From Pelomonas asaccharophilus_A (lineage in GTDB: Bacteria; Pseudomonadota; Gammaproteobacteria; Burkholderiales; Burkholderiaceae_C): a DNA stretch of 64,000 bases. The stretch is from NCBI RefSeq assembly GCF_031458115.1, contig NZ_JAVDXV010000009.1, forward strand, positions 310,001 to 374,000. Reading direction: 5' to 3'. This document shows positions 20,807 to 28,899 of the stretch, in pieces. Both the position numbers and the translations under genes were made by a program. The stretch's first letter is position 1, and every line of letters begins with the position of its first letter. Below the pieces are notes generated by a model. That model was not told the DNA's origin, did no database searches, and worked only from the letters and a program-made list of their open reading frames with translations.

Positions 20807-22066
20807 ATGTCCCTGCTCATGAAGCTCTGGCAAAAACTCGCCGTACTCACAACCATGCTGCCGACCCTGCTGCTGATCGGCGCCTGCGCCAGCTGTGGCG
20901 GTGGCGGCGGCTCATCCCCGACCACGCCGACCGAACCGCCGCCGCCCCCGCCTGTCCGCACCGGCACGCTGCTCAACGGCGACGCCGAGGCGTTCTATCC
21001 GCGCCTCATCCGCCTGGCGCACCAGGCCGATGCGTCACTGAACGGCGCGGTCATCGCCAGCACCATCGCCTTCCCCGGCGGCCAGGGGCAGGGCCGCATC
21101 TTCATCAGCCGCGACGACGGCAGCAGCTTCGCGTTGCAGGGCTCGGTGACCGACGCGACATGGCCCAAGGGCCTGTGCTGCGGCTCCATCTACGAGCTGC
21201 CGTCCACGGTCGGCGTGCTGGCCAAGGGCACGCTGCTGTGGTCCGCCTCGGTGGGCCAGGACACGCCCGGCACGCCCATGAAGCACCCCATCTACCGCAG
21301 CACCGATGCGGGCAAGACCTGGACCGCGCTGAACGCCCACTGCGGCATCGCCCGCGAACCCCGCGGCGGTGAAGGCACCGGTATCTGGGAGCCCGAGTTC
21401 CTGGTCACCAAGGACGGCCAACTGGCCTGCATGTACTCCGACGAGACCGACGACGGCGCCTCGCAGGTGCTGAAGATCATGAACACCGCCGACGGCGTCA
21501 CATGGACCGCACCGCGGCTGCTGGTCGCCGCCGTCAAGCCCACCGACCGCCCCGGCATGGCCGTCACCAGCCGGCTGGGCGACGGCAGCTACCTGCTCAG
21601 CTACGAGTTCTGCAGCACGGCCGGCCTGGATTGCCGCACCTACCTGAAGCGCTCCGCCGATGGCCTGAACTGGGGCGACCCGGCCGACAAGGGCTTCGAG
21701 CCCAAGACGGCCGCCGGCCAGTGGTTCCGCCACGCACCCACGCACGTGTGGCTGCCCGCGCAACAGCGCATCGCGCTGGTCGGGCAGATCCTGAACGACG
21801 CCGGCGGCGGCCCGGACGCTGCCGGCAACGGCGGCACCATCTTCATCAGCAGCACCGCCGACGGCAGCGGCGCCTGGACGACCATGGCCGCGCCGGTGAA
21901 GCCGCTGGCCCCGCCCACCGCCACCAACTGGTGCCAGAACTACTCGTCGCCGCTGCTGCCTTCGGCCGACGGCAAGCAGTTGCTGATGCTGGCCAGCGAT
22001 TTCGAGACGGTGAACGGCGCCCAGGCCTGCCGCACCCGCTTCGCGAAGGGCGCTTTGCCGTCCTGA
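20807..22066 (+). CDS. Sialidase-fold lipoprotein with Asp-box repeats, possible exo-arabinanase
   Basis: This 419-residue protein begins with a lipoprotein signal (LLLIGAC, then a Gly/Pro-rich spacer SCGGGGGSSP). Asp-box repeats typical of six-bladed sialidase-fold propellers are visible: IFISRDDGSSF, IYRSTDAGKTW and a third, looser TYLKRSADGLNW. No arginine triad for sialic acid can be assigned with confidence. In the carbohydrate context, following a GH43 gene, a GH93-type exo-arabinanase or another propeller glycosidase is a reasonable guess, but the function is not established. AGGAG lies just before the ATG; the gap to the GH43 gene is 90 bp. Confidence 0.65.
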   Translation: MSLLMKLWQKLAVLTTMLPTLLLIGACASCGGGGGSSPTTPTEPPPPPPVRTGTLLNGDAEAFYPRLIRLAHQADASLNGAVIASTIAFPGGQGQGRIFISRDDGSSFALQGSVTDATWPKGLCCGSIYELPSTVGVLAKGTLLWSASVGQDTPGTPMKHPIYRSTDAGKTWTALNAHCGIAREPRGGEGTGIWEPEFLVTKDGQLACMYSDETDDGASQVLKIMNTADGVTWTAPRLLVAAVKPTDRPGMAVTSRLGDGSYLLSYEFCSTAGLDCRTYLKRSADGLNWGDPADKGFEPKTAAGQWFRHAPTHVWLPAQQRIALVGQILNDAGGGPDAAGNGGTIFISSTADGSGAWTTMAAPVKPLAPPTATNWCQNYSSPLLPSADGKQLLMLASDFETVNGAQACRTRFAKGALPS

Positions 22067-22293
22067 GTTACATCGGGTTCAGCCTGCCTTCGCGGTAATT
22101 TCCGACTGATTTCGCTATCACGAGGCGCCACAAGCGGCGCCCGCATGGCGTCATTCCTGTTTTGCATAACGTTGGCAACGCCTGAAGTTACGGCGTGATT
22201 ACATTGGCTCAAGCAACCCGGCCCGAGGCCCGGTGTGCTTGGGCCAGCTCCGATTGGGTTGTCCCAAACACATCCCACGATTGGAGCTTTCCC

Positions 22294-24165
22294 ATGAACC
22301 AACCCGCCATGCAGGGCCTGCGGCTGAACCTGCCTGCCTATGTGAAGAACGCCAGGCTGATCGCCTGGGTCGCCGAGATTGCGGCGCTGACCGAAGCGGC
22401 CGACGTCTACTGGTGCGACGGCAGCACCGACGAGTACCAGCGCCTGTGCGACCAGCTCGTGGCCGCCGGCACCTTCAAGAAGCTGAACCCGGCGCTGCGC
22501 CCAGGCAGCTACCTGGCCAACTCCGACCCCAGCGACGTGGCCCGCGTCGAGGACCGCACCTTCATCTGCACGGCCACCAAGGATGAGGCCGGTCCCACCA
22601 ACAACTGGATGGCCCCGGCCGAGATGCGCACGCTGCTGCAGACCGGCGACCAGGCGCTGTTCAAGGGCTGCATGCGCGGCCGCACGCTGTACGTCGTGCC
22701 GTTCAGCATGGGCCCGCTGGGCTCGCCCATCGCCCACATCGGCGTGGAGCTGAGCGACAGCCCCTATGTGGCCGTCAACATGCGCACGATGACGCGCATG
22801 GGCCGCGCCGTCATCGAGCTGCTGGGCACCGACGGCGAGTTCGTGCCCTGCGTGCACACCGTGGGGGCGCCGCTGGAAGCTGGGCAGGCCGACGTGAGCT
22901 GGCCCTGCAACAAGACCAAGTACATCGTCCACTACCCCGAGACGCGCGAGATCTGGTCGTACGGCTCCGGCTACGGCGGCAATGCGCTGCTGGGCAAGAA
23001 GTGCTTCGCGCTGCGCATCGCGTCCACGATGGGCCGCGACCAGGGCTGGCTGGCCGAGCACATGCTGGTGCTGGGCGTGGAAAGCCCCACGGGCCAGAAG
23101 CGCCACGTGGCCGCCGCCTTCCCCAGCGCCTGCGGCAAGACCAACTTCGCCATGCTGATCCCGCCCGCCGCCTTCGACGGCTGGAAGATCACCACCATCG
23201 GCGACGACATCGCCTGGATCAAGCCGGGCGCCGACGGCCGCCTGTACGCGATCAACCCCGAGGCAGGTTACTTCGGCGTCGCGCCGGGCACGAACTCGCA
23301 CACCAACCCCAACTGCATGGACAGCCTGGCGCGCGACGTGATCTTCACGAACGTGGCGTTGACCGATGACGGCGACGTCTGGTGGGAGGGCATGACCGAC
23401 ACGCCGCCGGCCCACTGCATCGACTGGCAGGGCAAGGACTGGACCCCGGCCATCGCGAAGGAAACAGGCGCCAAGGCCGCCCACCCGAACGCGCGCTTCA
23501 CGGTCGCCGCGACCAACAACCCCGCGCTGGACGCCAACTGGGACAACCCCGCCGGCGTGGCCATCGACGCCTTCATCTTCGGAGGCCGCCGCTCCACCAC
23601 CGTGCCGCTGGTGACCGAGGCGCGTGACTGGACCGAGGGCGTCTACATGGCCGCCACCATGGGCAGCGAGACCACCGCGGCCGCCGCCGGCCAGCAGGGC
23701 ATCGTGCGCCGCGACCCGTTCGCGATGCTGCCCTTCATGGGCTACAACATGGCCGACTACTTCCAGCACTGGCTGGACCTGGGCAAGCGGCTGCAGCTGT
23801 CGGGCGCCGAGCTGCCCCAGATCTATTGCGTCAACTGGTTCCGCAAGGGCGCCGACGGCAAGTTCGTCTGGCCCGGCTACGGCGAGAACATGCGCGTGCT
23901 GAAATGGATGCTGGACCGCCTGGACGGCAACGGCGGCGGCAGCGAAAACGTGTTCGGCGTGACACCCGGCTACACCGACCTGAACTGGCAAGGCCTGGAC
24001 TTCTCGCAGGCGCAGTTCGACGCCGTCACCCGCATCGCCGCCGACGAATGGCAGGCCGAGATGAAGCTGCACGCCGAGTTGTTCGAGCAGCTGGGCGCCA
24101 AAGTCCCCACCGAGTTGTTGCAAACCAAGGCGGCCATCCAGGCCCGCCTGGCCGAACTGGACTGA
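22294..24165 (+). CDS. pckG: Phosphoenolpyruvate carboxykinase (GTP)
   Basis: PckG converts oxaloacetate to phosphoenolpyruvate, the first step of gluconeogenesis, using GTP. The 623-residue length and the motifs FPSACGKTNFAML (kinase motif 1, about residue 275), NPEAGYFGVAPGTN and IFGGRRSTTVPLV are diagnostic of the GTP-dependent family rather than PckA. ATG 22294 is preferred over an upstream in-frame ATG at 22195, since the upstream text lies over the promoter region and the homologous N-terminus begins near LRLNLPAYVKN. A strong terminator follows. Confidence 0.95.
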   Translation: MNQPAMQGLRLNLPAYVKNARLIAWVAEIAALTEAADVYWCDGSTDEYQRLCDQLVAAGTFKKLNPALRPGSYLANSDPSDVARVEDRTFICTATKDEAGPTNNWMAPAEMRTLLQTGDQALFKGCMRGRTLYVVPFSMGPLGSPIAHIGVELSDSPYVAVNMRTMTRMGRAVIELLGTDGEFVPCVHTVGAPLEAGQADVSWPCNKTKYIVHYPETREIWSYGSGYGGNALLGKKCFALRIASTMGRDQGWLAEHMLVLGVESPTGQKRHVAAAFPSACGKTNFAMLIPPAAFDGWKITTIGDDIAWIKPGADGRLYAINPEAGYFGVAPGTNSHTNPNCMDSLARDVIFTNVALTDDGDVWWEGMTDTPPAHCIDWQGKDWTPAIAKETGAKAAHPNARFTVAATNNPALDANWDNPAGVAIDAFIFGGRRSTTVPLVTEARDWTEGVYMAATMGSETTAAAAGQQGIVRRDPFAMLPFMGYNMADYFQHWLDLGKRLQLSGAELPQIYCVNWFRKGADGKFVWPGYGENMRVLKWMLDRLDGNGGGSENVFGVTPGYTDLNWQGLDFSQAQFDAVTRIAADEWQAEMKLHAELFEQLGAKVPTELLQTKAAIQARLAELD

Positions 24166-24193
24166 CCGCCGCCACCGCGACGATCTCCCCGCC

Positions 24194-24220
24194 ACGGGCG
24201 CCCACAAGGCGCCCGTTTTT
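24194..24220 (+). terminator. Rho-independent terminator after pckG
   Basis: ACGGGCGCC and GGCGCCCGT form a perfect 9-bp stem around CACAA, followed by TTTT. It lies 28 bp after the pckG stop. Confidence 0.9.
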
Positions 24221-24299
24221 CATGGCCGCGCCACGCCCCTTATTCGAAGGTGGGCCGGCGGCCGGCCCGTCATCACCTGCGGCTAAGCTGGCGGCCGAC

Positions 24300-24983
24300 A
24301 TGCCCGACGACCGCCCCGCGCTCAACGCCGCCGCTTTCGCCCGCTGCCTTCCCTTCGTGGTCTTCATGGCCTTGCTGGCGCTGCGGGGCTACCTGCCCGC
24401 CAACCTCGGCATCGATGCGCGCTGGATCTACGGCGGCCAGACCCTCGTCGTCGCCGGCCTGCTGGCCTGGTACTGGCGCGAGTACGGCGAGCTGGTGCGC
24501 CAGAACCTGCCCGAAGCGCGCGAGACCGGCTGGGCCGTCGTCGTGGGCATCGCCGTGTTCGCGATCTGGGTGCAGCTGGACGCGCCGTGGATGCAACTGG
24601 GCAGCGCCACCGCCAGCTTCGTGCCGCTGGATGACCAGGGCCAGCCCATCTGGGCGCTGATCGCGCTGCGGCTGGCCGGCGCGGCGCTGGTGGTGCCGGT
24701 CATGGAGGAGCTGTTCTGGCGCAGCTTCCTGATGCGCTGGATACAGCAACCCCGCTTCGAGGGCGTGGACCCGCAGCGTGTGGGCCTGCGCGCCATCGTG
24801 CTGTCCACCTTCGTCTTCACGCTGGCCCACACGCTGTGGCTGGCCGCCGTCGTCGCCGGCCTGGCCTATGCGTGGCTGTACCGCTGGAGCGGCAAGCTGT
24901 GGACGGCCGTCATCGCGCACGCGGTGACCAACGCGCTGCTGGGCGCCTACGTCATCGCGACCGGCCGTTGGGAGTTCTGGTGA
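24300..24983 (+). CDS. CAAX-protease-related integral membrane protein, PEP-CTERM-associated type
   Basis: The 227-residue protein has several hydrophobic segments and the three motifs of CPBP (Abi/Rce1) intramembrane proteases: MEELFWRSF with the Glu pair, FTLAHTLW and VIAHAVTNALLGA. Its size and C-terminal end GRWEFW resemble the CAAX-protease-related family reported in genomes that carry PEP-CTERM/exosortase systems. Two PEP-CTERM proteins lie in this same window (31459-32199 and 47677-48801), which supports that reading. The exact substrate is unknown. Its last 32 bp overlap the convergent XRE regulator gene. Confidence 0.75.
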   Translation: MPDDRPALNAAAFARCLPFVVFMALLALRGYLPANLGIDARWIYGGQTLVVAGLLAWYWREYGELVRQNLPEARETGWAVVVGIAVFAIWVQLDAPWMQLGSATASFVPLDDQGQPIWALIALRLAGAALVVPVMEELFWRSFLMRWIQQPRFEGVDPQRVGLRAIVLSTFVFTLAHTLWLAAVVAGLAYAWLYRWSGKLWTAVIAHAVTNALLGAYVIATGRWEFW

Positions 24984-25728
24984 GCCCTAAGCCAGGTCGT
25001 TCGAGGTCTCTGAACGCTTCAAACACCCACGACCGCAGCCCGATGACCACGCTGTAAGGCCGCTTCTCGGAGACCGGCAGCTTCTGGTCCAGCAGGTGCT
25101 GGCGCGCGAAGTCGTCGGCGGTGCGCTGCAGCCGCTCGGCCAGCTCGCGCGCATGGCCGGCGCCGAACTCGCCGTGCACCAGCGTCAGCAACTCGCCCTC
25201 GCCGTCGAAGCCACCGGCGAAGAAGTCGGCCATGACCCGCTCGCGGAAGAACTGCATGACAGGCCCTTGAGGCCGCCAGCGCAGCGTCTTGGCCACCTTG
25301 AGCTTGTAGCGGTTGTGCGGCCGCAGCTCGATCACACCCAGCCGGTCCAGCTTGACCAGCGCCGCCACGGCGTCCGCCTCGCTGAGCCGGTAGCGGGCCA
25401 GCACGTCCTCCAGCGCCCACAGGCTGAGGCAGCAGATGGCCACCAGCAGCAGCTTCGGGTCGGCCACGACGGCCTTCTCCTGCTCCAGGCTCAGCTCGCG
25501 TTGCGCCGGCGCCTCGCGCGCCAGCCGCGCGGCCAGCTCGGCGAAGTCCAGTTTCAACACGCGGCAGATCTCGTCCACGCGTGACAACGGCATCTCGCCG
25601 CCGGGTGCCAGCATGCGCTTCACGCTGGATTCCGACAGTTCCAGCGCCTGCGCCAGCTCGGCATAGCTCAGCCCCTGGCTCTTCAGCTCGGCCTTGATCA
25701 GGGCCACGAGAGATTGCGTGCTCGACAT
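24952..25728 (-). CDS. XRE-family helix-turn-helix regulator with unknown C-terminal domain
   Basis: This 258-residue protein starts with a Cro/C1-type HTH (AELKSQGLSYAELAQALELS, then ESSVKRMLA; residues about 12-45). The rest is helical and includes a second possible winged-helix segment (YRLSEADAVAALVKLDRLGV). The N-terminal ATG at 25728 is chosen because the HTH begins directly after it; upstream in-frame sequence is unlike protein. Its 3' end overlaps the convergent CAAX-protease-like gene by 32 bp. The target genes are unknown. Confidence 0.75.
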   Translation of the reverse strand: MSSTQSLVALIKAELKSQGLSYAELAQALELSESSVKRMLAPGGEMPLSRVDEICRVLKLDFAELAARLAREAPAQRELSLEQEKAVVADPKLLLVAICCLSLWALEDVLARYRLSEADAVAALVKLDRLGVIELRPHNRYKLKVAKTLRWRPQGPVMQFFRERVMADFFAGGFDGEGELLTLVHGEFGAGHARELAERLQRTADDFARQHLLDQKLPVSEKRPYSVVIGLRSWVFEAFRDLERPGLGLTRTPNGRSR

Positions 25729-25855
25729 GGGCGCGAACGGTAGCGCATGGCGGCACCCACGGGCGCGGGCATCGCGCCGCATTGACAAAAACGAGGGCGC
25801 CGGCGGCCCCGGCGCTGACAGTCGCGCCCCACGCCAACCACCTCCTTCTCGCCCC

Positions 25856-27079
25856 ATGCTTTCTCGACGCCACCTGCTGTGCTGCGGCGCCGCCGCCGGC
25901 CTGTTCACCTCGCTCGCATCGCCCGCCCGCGCCGGCCTCGCCAACCCCTGCCGCAGCGGCATCCCCGACGCGCTGCGGCCGCTGCTCGCACGAGCCTTTG
26001 AAGGGCTGGACCCGCAGCAACTATGGGACGTGCACACCCATCTGCTTGGCACCGGCGACTCCGGCTCCGGCTGCACCGTCAATGCCACGCTGAGCCAGTG
26101 GTGGCACCCGGTCGAGATGCTGCGCAAGCGCTTCATCCTGAACGCCGCCTGCGTGCCGGCCGACGCGCCCAGCGTGGACCGCGCCTATGTGCAGCGGCTG
26201 CGCGCGCTGGCCGACGAGTTCCCGGACGGCGCGCGCTGGATGCTGTTCGCGTTCGACCATGCCTGCGACGACGCCGGCCTCCCGCACGCCGCGCACACGA
26301 CCTTCCACGTGCCCGACGCCTATGCCGCGCGCATCGCGGCCGAACATGCGCAGCGCTTCGCCTGGGTGGCGTCCATCCATCCGTACCGGCCCGACGCGTT
26401 GCAGCGGCTCGACGCCGCGATCAGCGGCGGCGCGGTCGCGCTGAAGTGGCTGCCGTCCAGCATGAACATAGCCCTGCACGACCCGCGGCTGCGCCCCTTC
26501 TACGACCGCCTGGCCGCCACACGCCTGCCCGTCATCGTGCACTGCGGCGAGGAGCGCGCCGTGCCGGGCGCCGGCCGCGACGAGCTGGGCAACCCGCTGC
26601 TGGTGCGCGCGGCGCTGGAGCGCGGCGTGCGCGTCGTCATCGCGCACTGCGCATCGCTGGGCCATGCGTTGGACCTGGACCAGAAGCGCCCCCGCGAGGT
26701 GCCCGCCTTCTCGCTGTTTGCCCGCCTGATGGACGAGGACTGGGGCGGCCGGCTGCTGGGAGACATCTCCGTCGTGCTGCAGACCAACCGCGAACCCGAG
26801 GTCGGCCGCACGCTGCTGACGCGGGAAGACTGGCACCTGCGCCTGCTGCATGGCTCGGACTACCCACTGCCGGGCATCCCGGCCGCCGTGCGCCTGCCCA
26901 AACTCGTTGACATCGGCCTGCTCGACGCCGTCGACGCGCCCGCACTGGCCCAGTTGCGCGAGCACAACCCGCTGCTGTTCGACCTGGCGCTGAAACGCCT
27001 AGCCCGCTGCCGCGGCGCCGCGTTCCCGGCAGCGGTTTTTGCGACCCGTCCGCACTTCGAACGCGCGGCAGCGTCATGA
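25856..27079 (+). CDS. Exported amidohydrolase (metal-dependent hydrolase, amidohydrolase_2 type)
   Basis: The 407-residue protein has a signal peptide with RR at residues 4-5 (MLSRRHLLCCGAAAGLF), possibly Tat. The TIM-barrel amidohydrolase metal ligands can be picked out: VHTH (about residue 61), the Lys region ALKWLPSS, IVHCGEE, IAHCASLGH and the Asp in HGSDYPLP. Substrate cannot be read from the sequence. It is divergent from the XRE gene, and its stop overlaps no gene, though a YiaA-like gene follows within about 110 bp. Confidence 0.75.
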   Translation: MLSRRHLLCCGAAAGLFTSLASPARAGLANPCRSGIPDALRPLLARAFEGLDPQQLWDVHTHLLGTGDSGSGCTVNATLSQWWHPVEMLRKRFILNAACVPADAPSVDRAYVQRLRALADEFPDGARWMLFAFDHACDDAGLPHAAHTTFHVPDAYAARIAAEHAQRFAWVASIHPYRPDALQRLDAAISGGAVALKWLPSSMNIALHDPRLRPFYDRLAATRLPVIVHCGEERAVPGAGRDELGNPLLVRAALERGVRVVIAHCASLGHALDLDQKRPREVPAFSLFARLMDEDWGGRLLGDISVVLQTNREPEVGRTLLTREDWHLRLLHGSDYPLPGIPAAVRLPKLVDIGLLDAVDAPALAQLREHNPLLFDLALKRLARCRGAAFPAAVFATRPHFERAAAS

Positions 27080-27186
27080 AACGCTACTTCGCGGCGCTCG
27101 CCACGCGCCTCGGCACTATTCCCGAGGGCACGCCCCGCACCTTCGCGCAACATCGCGGCCATTCCAACCCACAGGGAAGTCCCTCC

Positions 27187-27654
27187 ATGTCCTCCACCCC
27201 TTACATCCGTCGCGACACCAGTGCCTGGCGCCTGCAGGTCTGGATCTCCTTCGGCCTCAGCGTGATGCTGTGCGGCTCGGGCCTGGCCTGGCTGCCGGGG
27301 CAGGACCTGGACCGCGCGTTCATGGTGATGGGCTATGTGTTCTGCCTGTCCACCGCCTTCGCGCTGGCCAAGTTCATCCGCGACAACCAGGACCGCAGCG
27401 TCGACACGCCGATGTGGCGCATCGTCGTCTGGGCCGGCTTCGTGCTGGCCATGAGCCTGACGGGCTGGGGCCTGTGGCGCATGGAGATCCAACCCGTCTG
27501 GAAAGCCTACCTGGGCGTCAGCTGGCTCTACCTCATCTCGAACGTATTCACGCTGGCCAAGATGCTGCGTGACGCACACGAGGCCGACCTGATGGAAGCG
27601 CGCCTGCAGGGCCGTCGGGAAGCCGCCGTGCAGCCCGACAACGGCAACGCCTGA
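27187..27654 (+). CDS. YiaA/YiaB-family inner membrane protein
   Basis: This 155-residue protein contains two copies of a pair of membrane helices: WRLQVWISFGLSVMLCGSGL with YVFCLSTAFALAKFIRD, then WRIVVWAGFVLAMSLTGWGL with WLYLISNVFTLAKMLRD. That internal duplication and the FALAKFIRD/FTLAKMLRD ends are characteristic of the YiaAB two-helix domain, a family of unknown function. ATG 27187 is favoured by GGGAAG upstream; an in-frame ATG at 27076 would add a non-conserved leader. Confidence 0.85.
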   Translation: MSSTPYIRRDTSAWRLQVWISFGLSVMLCGSGLAWLPGQDLDRAFMVMGYVFCLSTAFALAKFIRDNQDRSVDTPMWRIVVWAGFVLAMSLTGWGLWRMEIQPVWKAYLGVSWLYLISNVFTLAKMLRDAHEADLMEARLQGRREAAVQPDNGNA

Positions 27655-27670
27655 TCTCCTGGAGTCAATC

Positions 27671-28111
27671 ATGAAGAAGCTGTTCGCCACCACCGCCCTG
27701 GCCCTGGCCTTGTGCCAGTCCGCCCACGCCCAGCTGACGCCGTCCGAGATGAGCGCGGCCTTGTCCGTTGCGCCCATCGCGCTGTCGGTCGGCGCGGTCA
27801 GCGCCACCGGCGCCGCACTGAGCGCGGTGCCCGCGGGCCTGCTGTCGGCCGGCGTCACGCTTACCGTGGTCAGCGTCGAGATCGTCGGCGACGCCACGGT
27901 GTGGGTGCTGCAGCGCGCGTCCGACGGCGCCCGCATCAGCCTGCGTACCTCGGGCAAGCTGGCCGAGGGCGTCGTCGTGTCCACCGGCGCGGCCGTGGTG
28001 GTGTCGGTCATCGGCGCGGGCGCCATCCTGTCCGCCGCCGGCAACGTCATCGCGTTCATCCCCAACGAGATCGGCAAGGCCTTGCTGCACAACGAGCGGG
28101 TCAGCCGTTGA
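27671..28111 (+). CDS. Small secreted Ala/Val-rich protein of unknown function
   Basis: This 146-residue protein has a clear signal peptide (cleavage expected after AHAQ, residue about 21). The mature part is rich in Ala, Val, Ser and Gly, with a hydrophobic stretch STGAAVVVSVIGAGAILSAA that could span a membrane. I do not recognise the family. GGAG precedes the ATG, and the stop codon overlaps the TTG start of the DUF2145 gene, so the two are likely co-translated. Confidence 0.65.
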   Translation: MKKLFATTALALALCQSAHAQLTPSEMSAALSVAPIALSVGAVSATGAALSAVPAGLLSAGVTLTVVSVEIVGDATVWVLQRASDGARISLRTSGKLAEGVVVSTGAAVVVSVIGAGAILSAAGNVIAFIPNEIGKALLHNERVSR

Positions 28112-28899
28112 AGCTGGTGAAGCTGGCTCTTGCCATCGCCGCGCTGGCGCTTGCAACGGCGGCCCATGCCGGCCGCCCCTGCGAGGAGCGGCCGCAGACC
28201 ACGCGCCAGATCGAGCAAGGCCTGAACCTCGCGCAGGCCACGGCCAAGAAGCTGGACGACAGCGGCGCGCAGGTGCTGATCCTGGCCCGCGCGGGCCAGG
28301 ACTTGTCCAAGTACGACCTGCGCTGGTCGCACGTGGGCTTTGCCTACAAGGACACGAACCAGCAGCCCGCCGTCTGGCGCGTGCTGCACAAGCTCAACCA
28401 TTGCGGCACCGACCATGCGGCGCTGTTCCGCCAGGGCCTGGGCGAGTTCTTCCTCGACAACCCGCACCGCTACGAGGCGGCCTTCGTCGCGCTCAAGCCC
28501 GAGCTGCAGCAGGCGCTGCTGCCGGTGCTGATGGACAACACCCGCGCGCAGCGCTTCAACGAGCGCCGCTACAGCATGGTGGCCTATGTGTGGGGCACCA
28601 CCTACCAGCAGAGCAACCAGTGGGTGCTGGAGACGCTGGCCGGCGCGGCCGGCCCGGGCATCGTCAGCCGCCGCGCCGCGCATGACTGGCTGAAGGCCCA
28701 GGGCTACCAGCCCACCGACCTGCGCCTGTCCGCTCTGACCCGGCTGGGCGGGCGCATGACCCAGGCCAACATCGCTTTCGACGATCATCCGACCGCGCGC
28801 CGCATGACCCGGCACATCGACACCGTCACCGCCGACTCGATGTTCGCGTGGCTGACGCGCGCCGGCCTTTCCGACAACCTGCAACAGGTAACGCCATGA
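28108..28899 (+). CDS. DUF2145-family exported protein
   Basis: The 263-residue protein has a signal peptide (VKLALAIAALALATAAHA) and matches DUF2145 by its pattern: TTRQIEQGLNLAQATAKKL, VLILARAGQDLSKYDLRWSH, FLDNPHRYEAAFV and YSMVAYVWGTTYQQSNQW. The family is of unknown function; the conserved His, Asn and Cys residues hint at an NlpC-like or permuted papain-type fold, which is only a suggestion. No ATG is available at the N-terminus. TTG 28108, overlapping the upstream stop, or GTG 28117 must be used. It overlaps the LplT-PlsC gene by 4 bp. Confidence 0.75.
   Translation: MKLVKLALAIAALALATAAHAGRPCEERPQTTRQIEQGLNLAQATAKKLDDSGAQVLILARAGQDLSKYDLRWSHVGFAYKDTNQQPAVWRVLHKLNHCGTDHAALFRQGLGEFFLDNPHRYEAAFVALKPELQQALLPVLMDNTRAQRFNERRYSMVAYVWGTTYQQSNQWVLETLAGAAGPGIVSRRAAHDWLKAQGYQPTDLRLSALTRLGGRMTQANIAFDDHPTARRMTRHIDTVTADSMFAWLTRAGLSDNLQQVTP

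Noticed and set aside
22119..22143. Hairpin GGCGCC...GGCGCC after the propeller lipoprotein gene as a terminator
   Set aside because: The stem is short and there is no following T-run; it lies in the pckG promoter region.
21940..24207. A 755-codon minus-strand open frame over pckG
   Set aside because: Low-complexity text rich in Gly, Val, His and Gln and antisense to a clear phosphoenolpyruvate carboxykinase.
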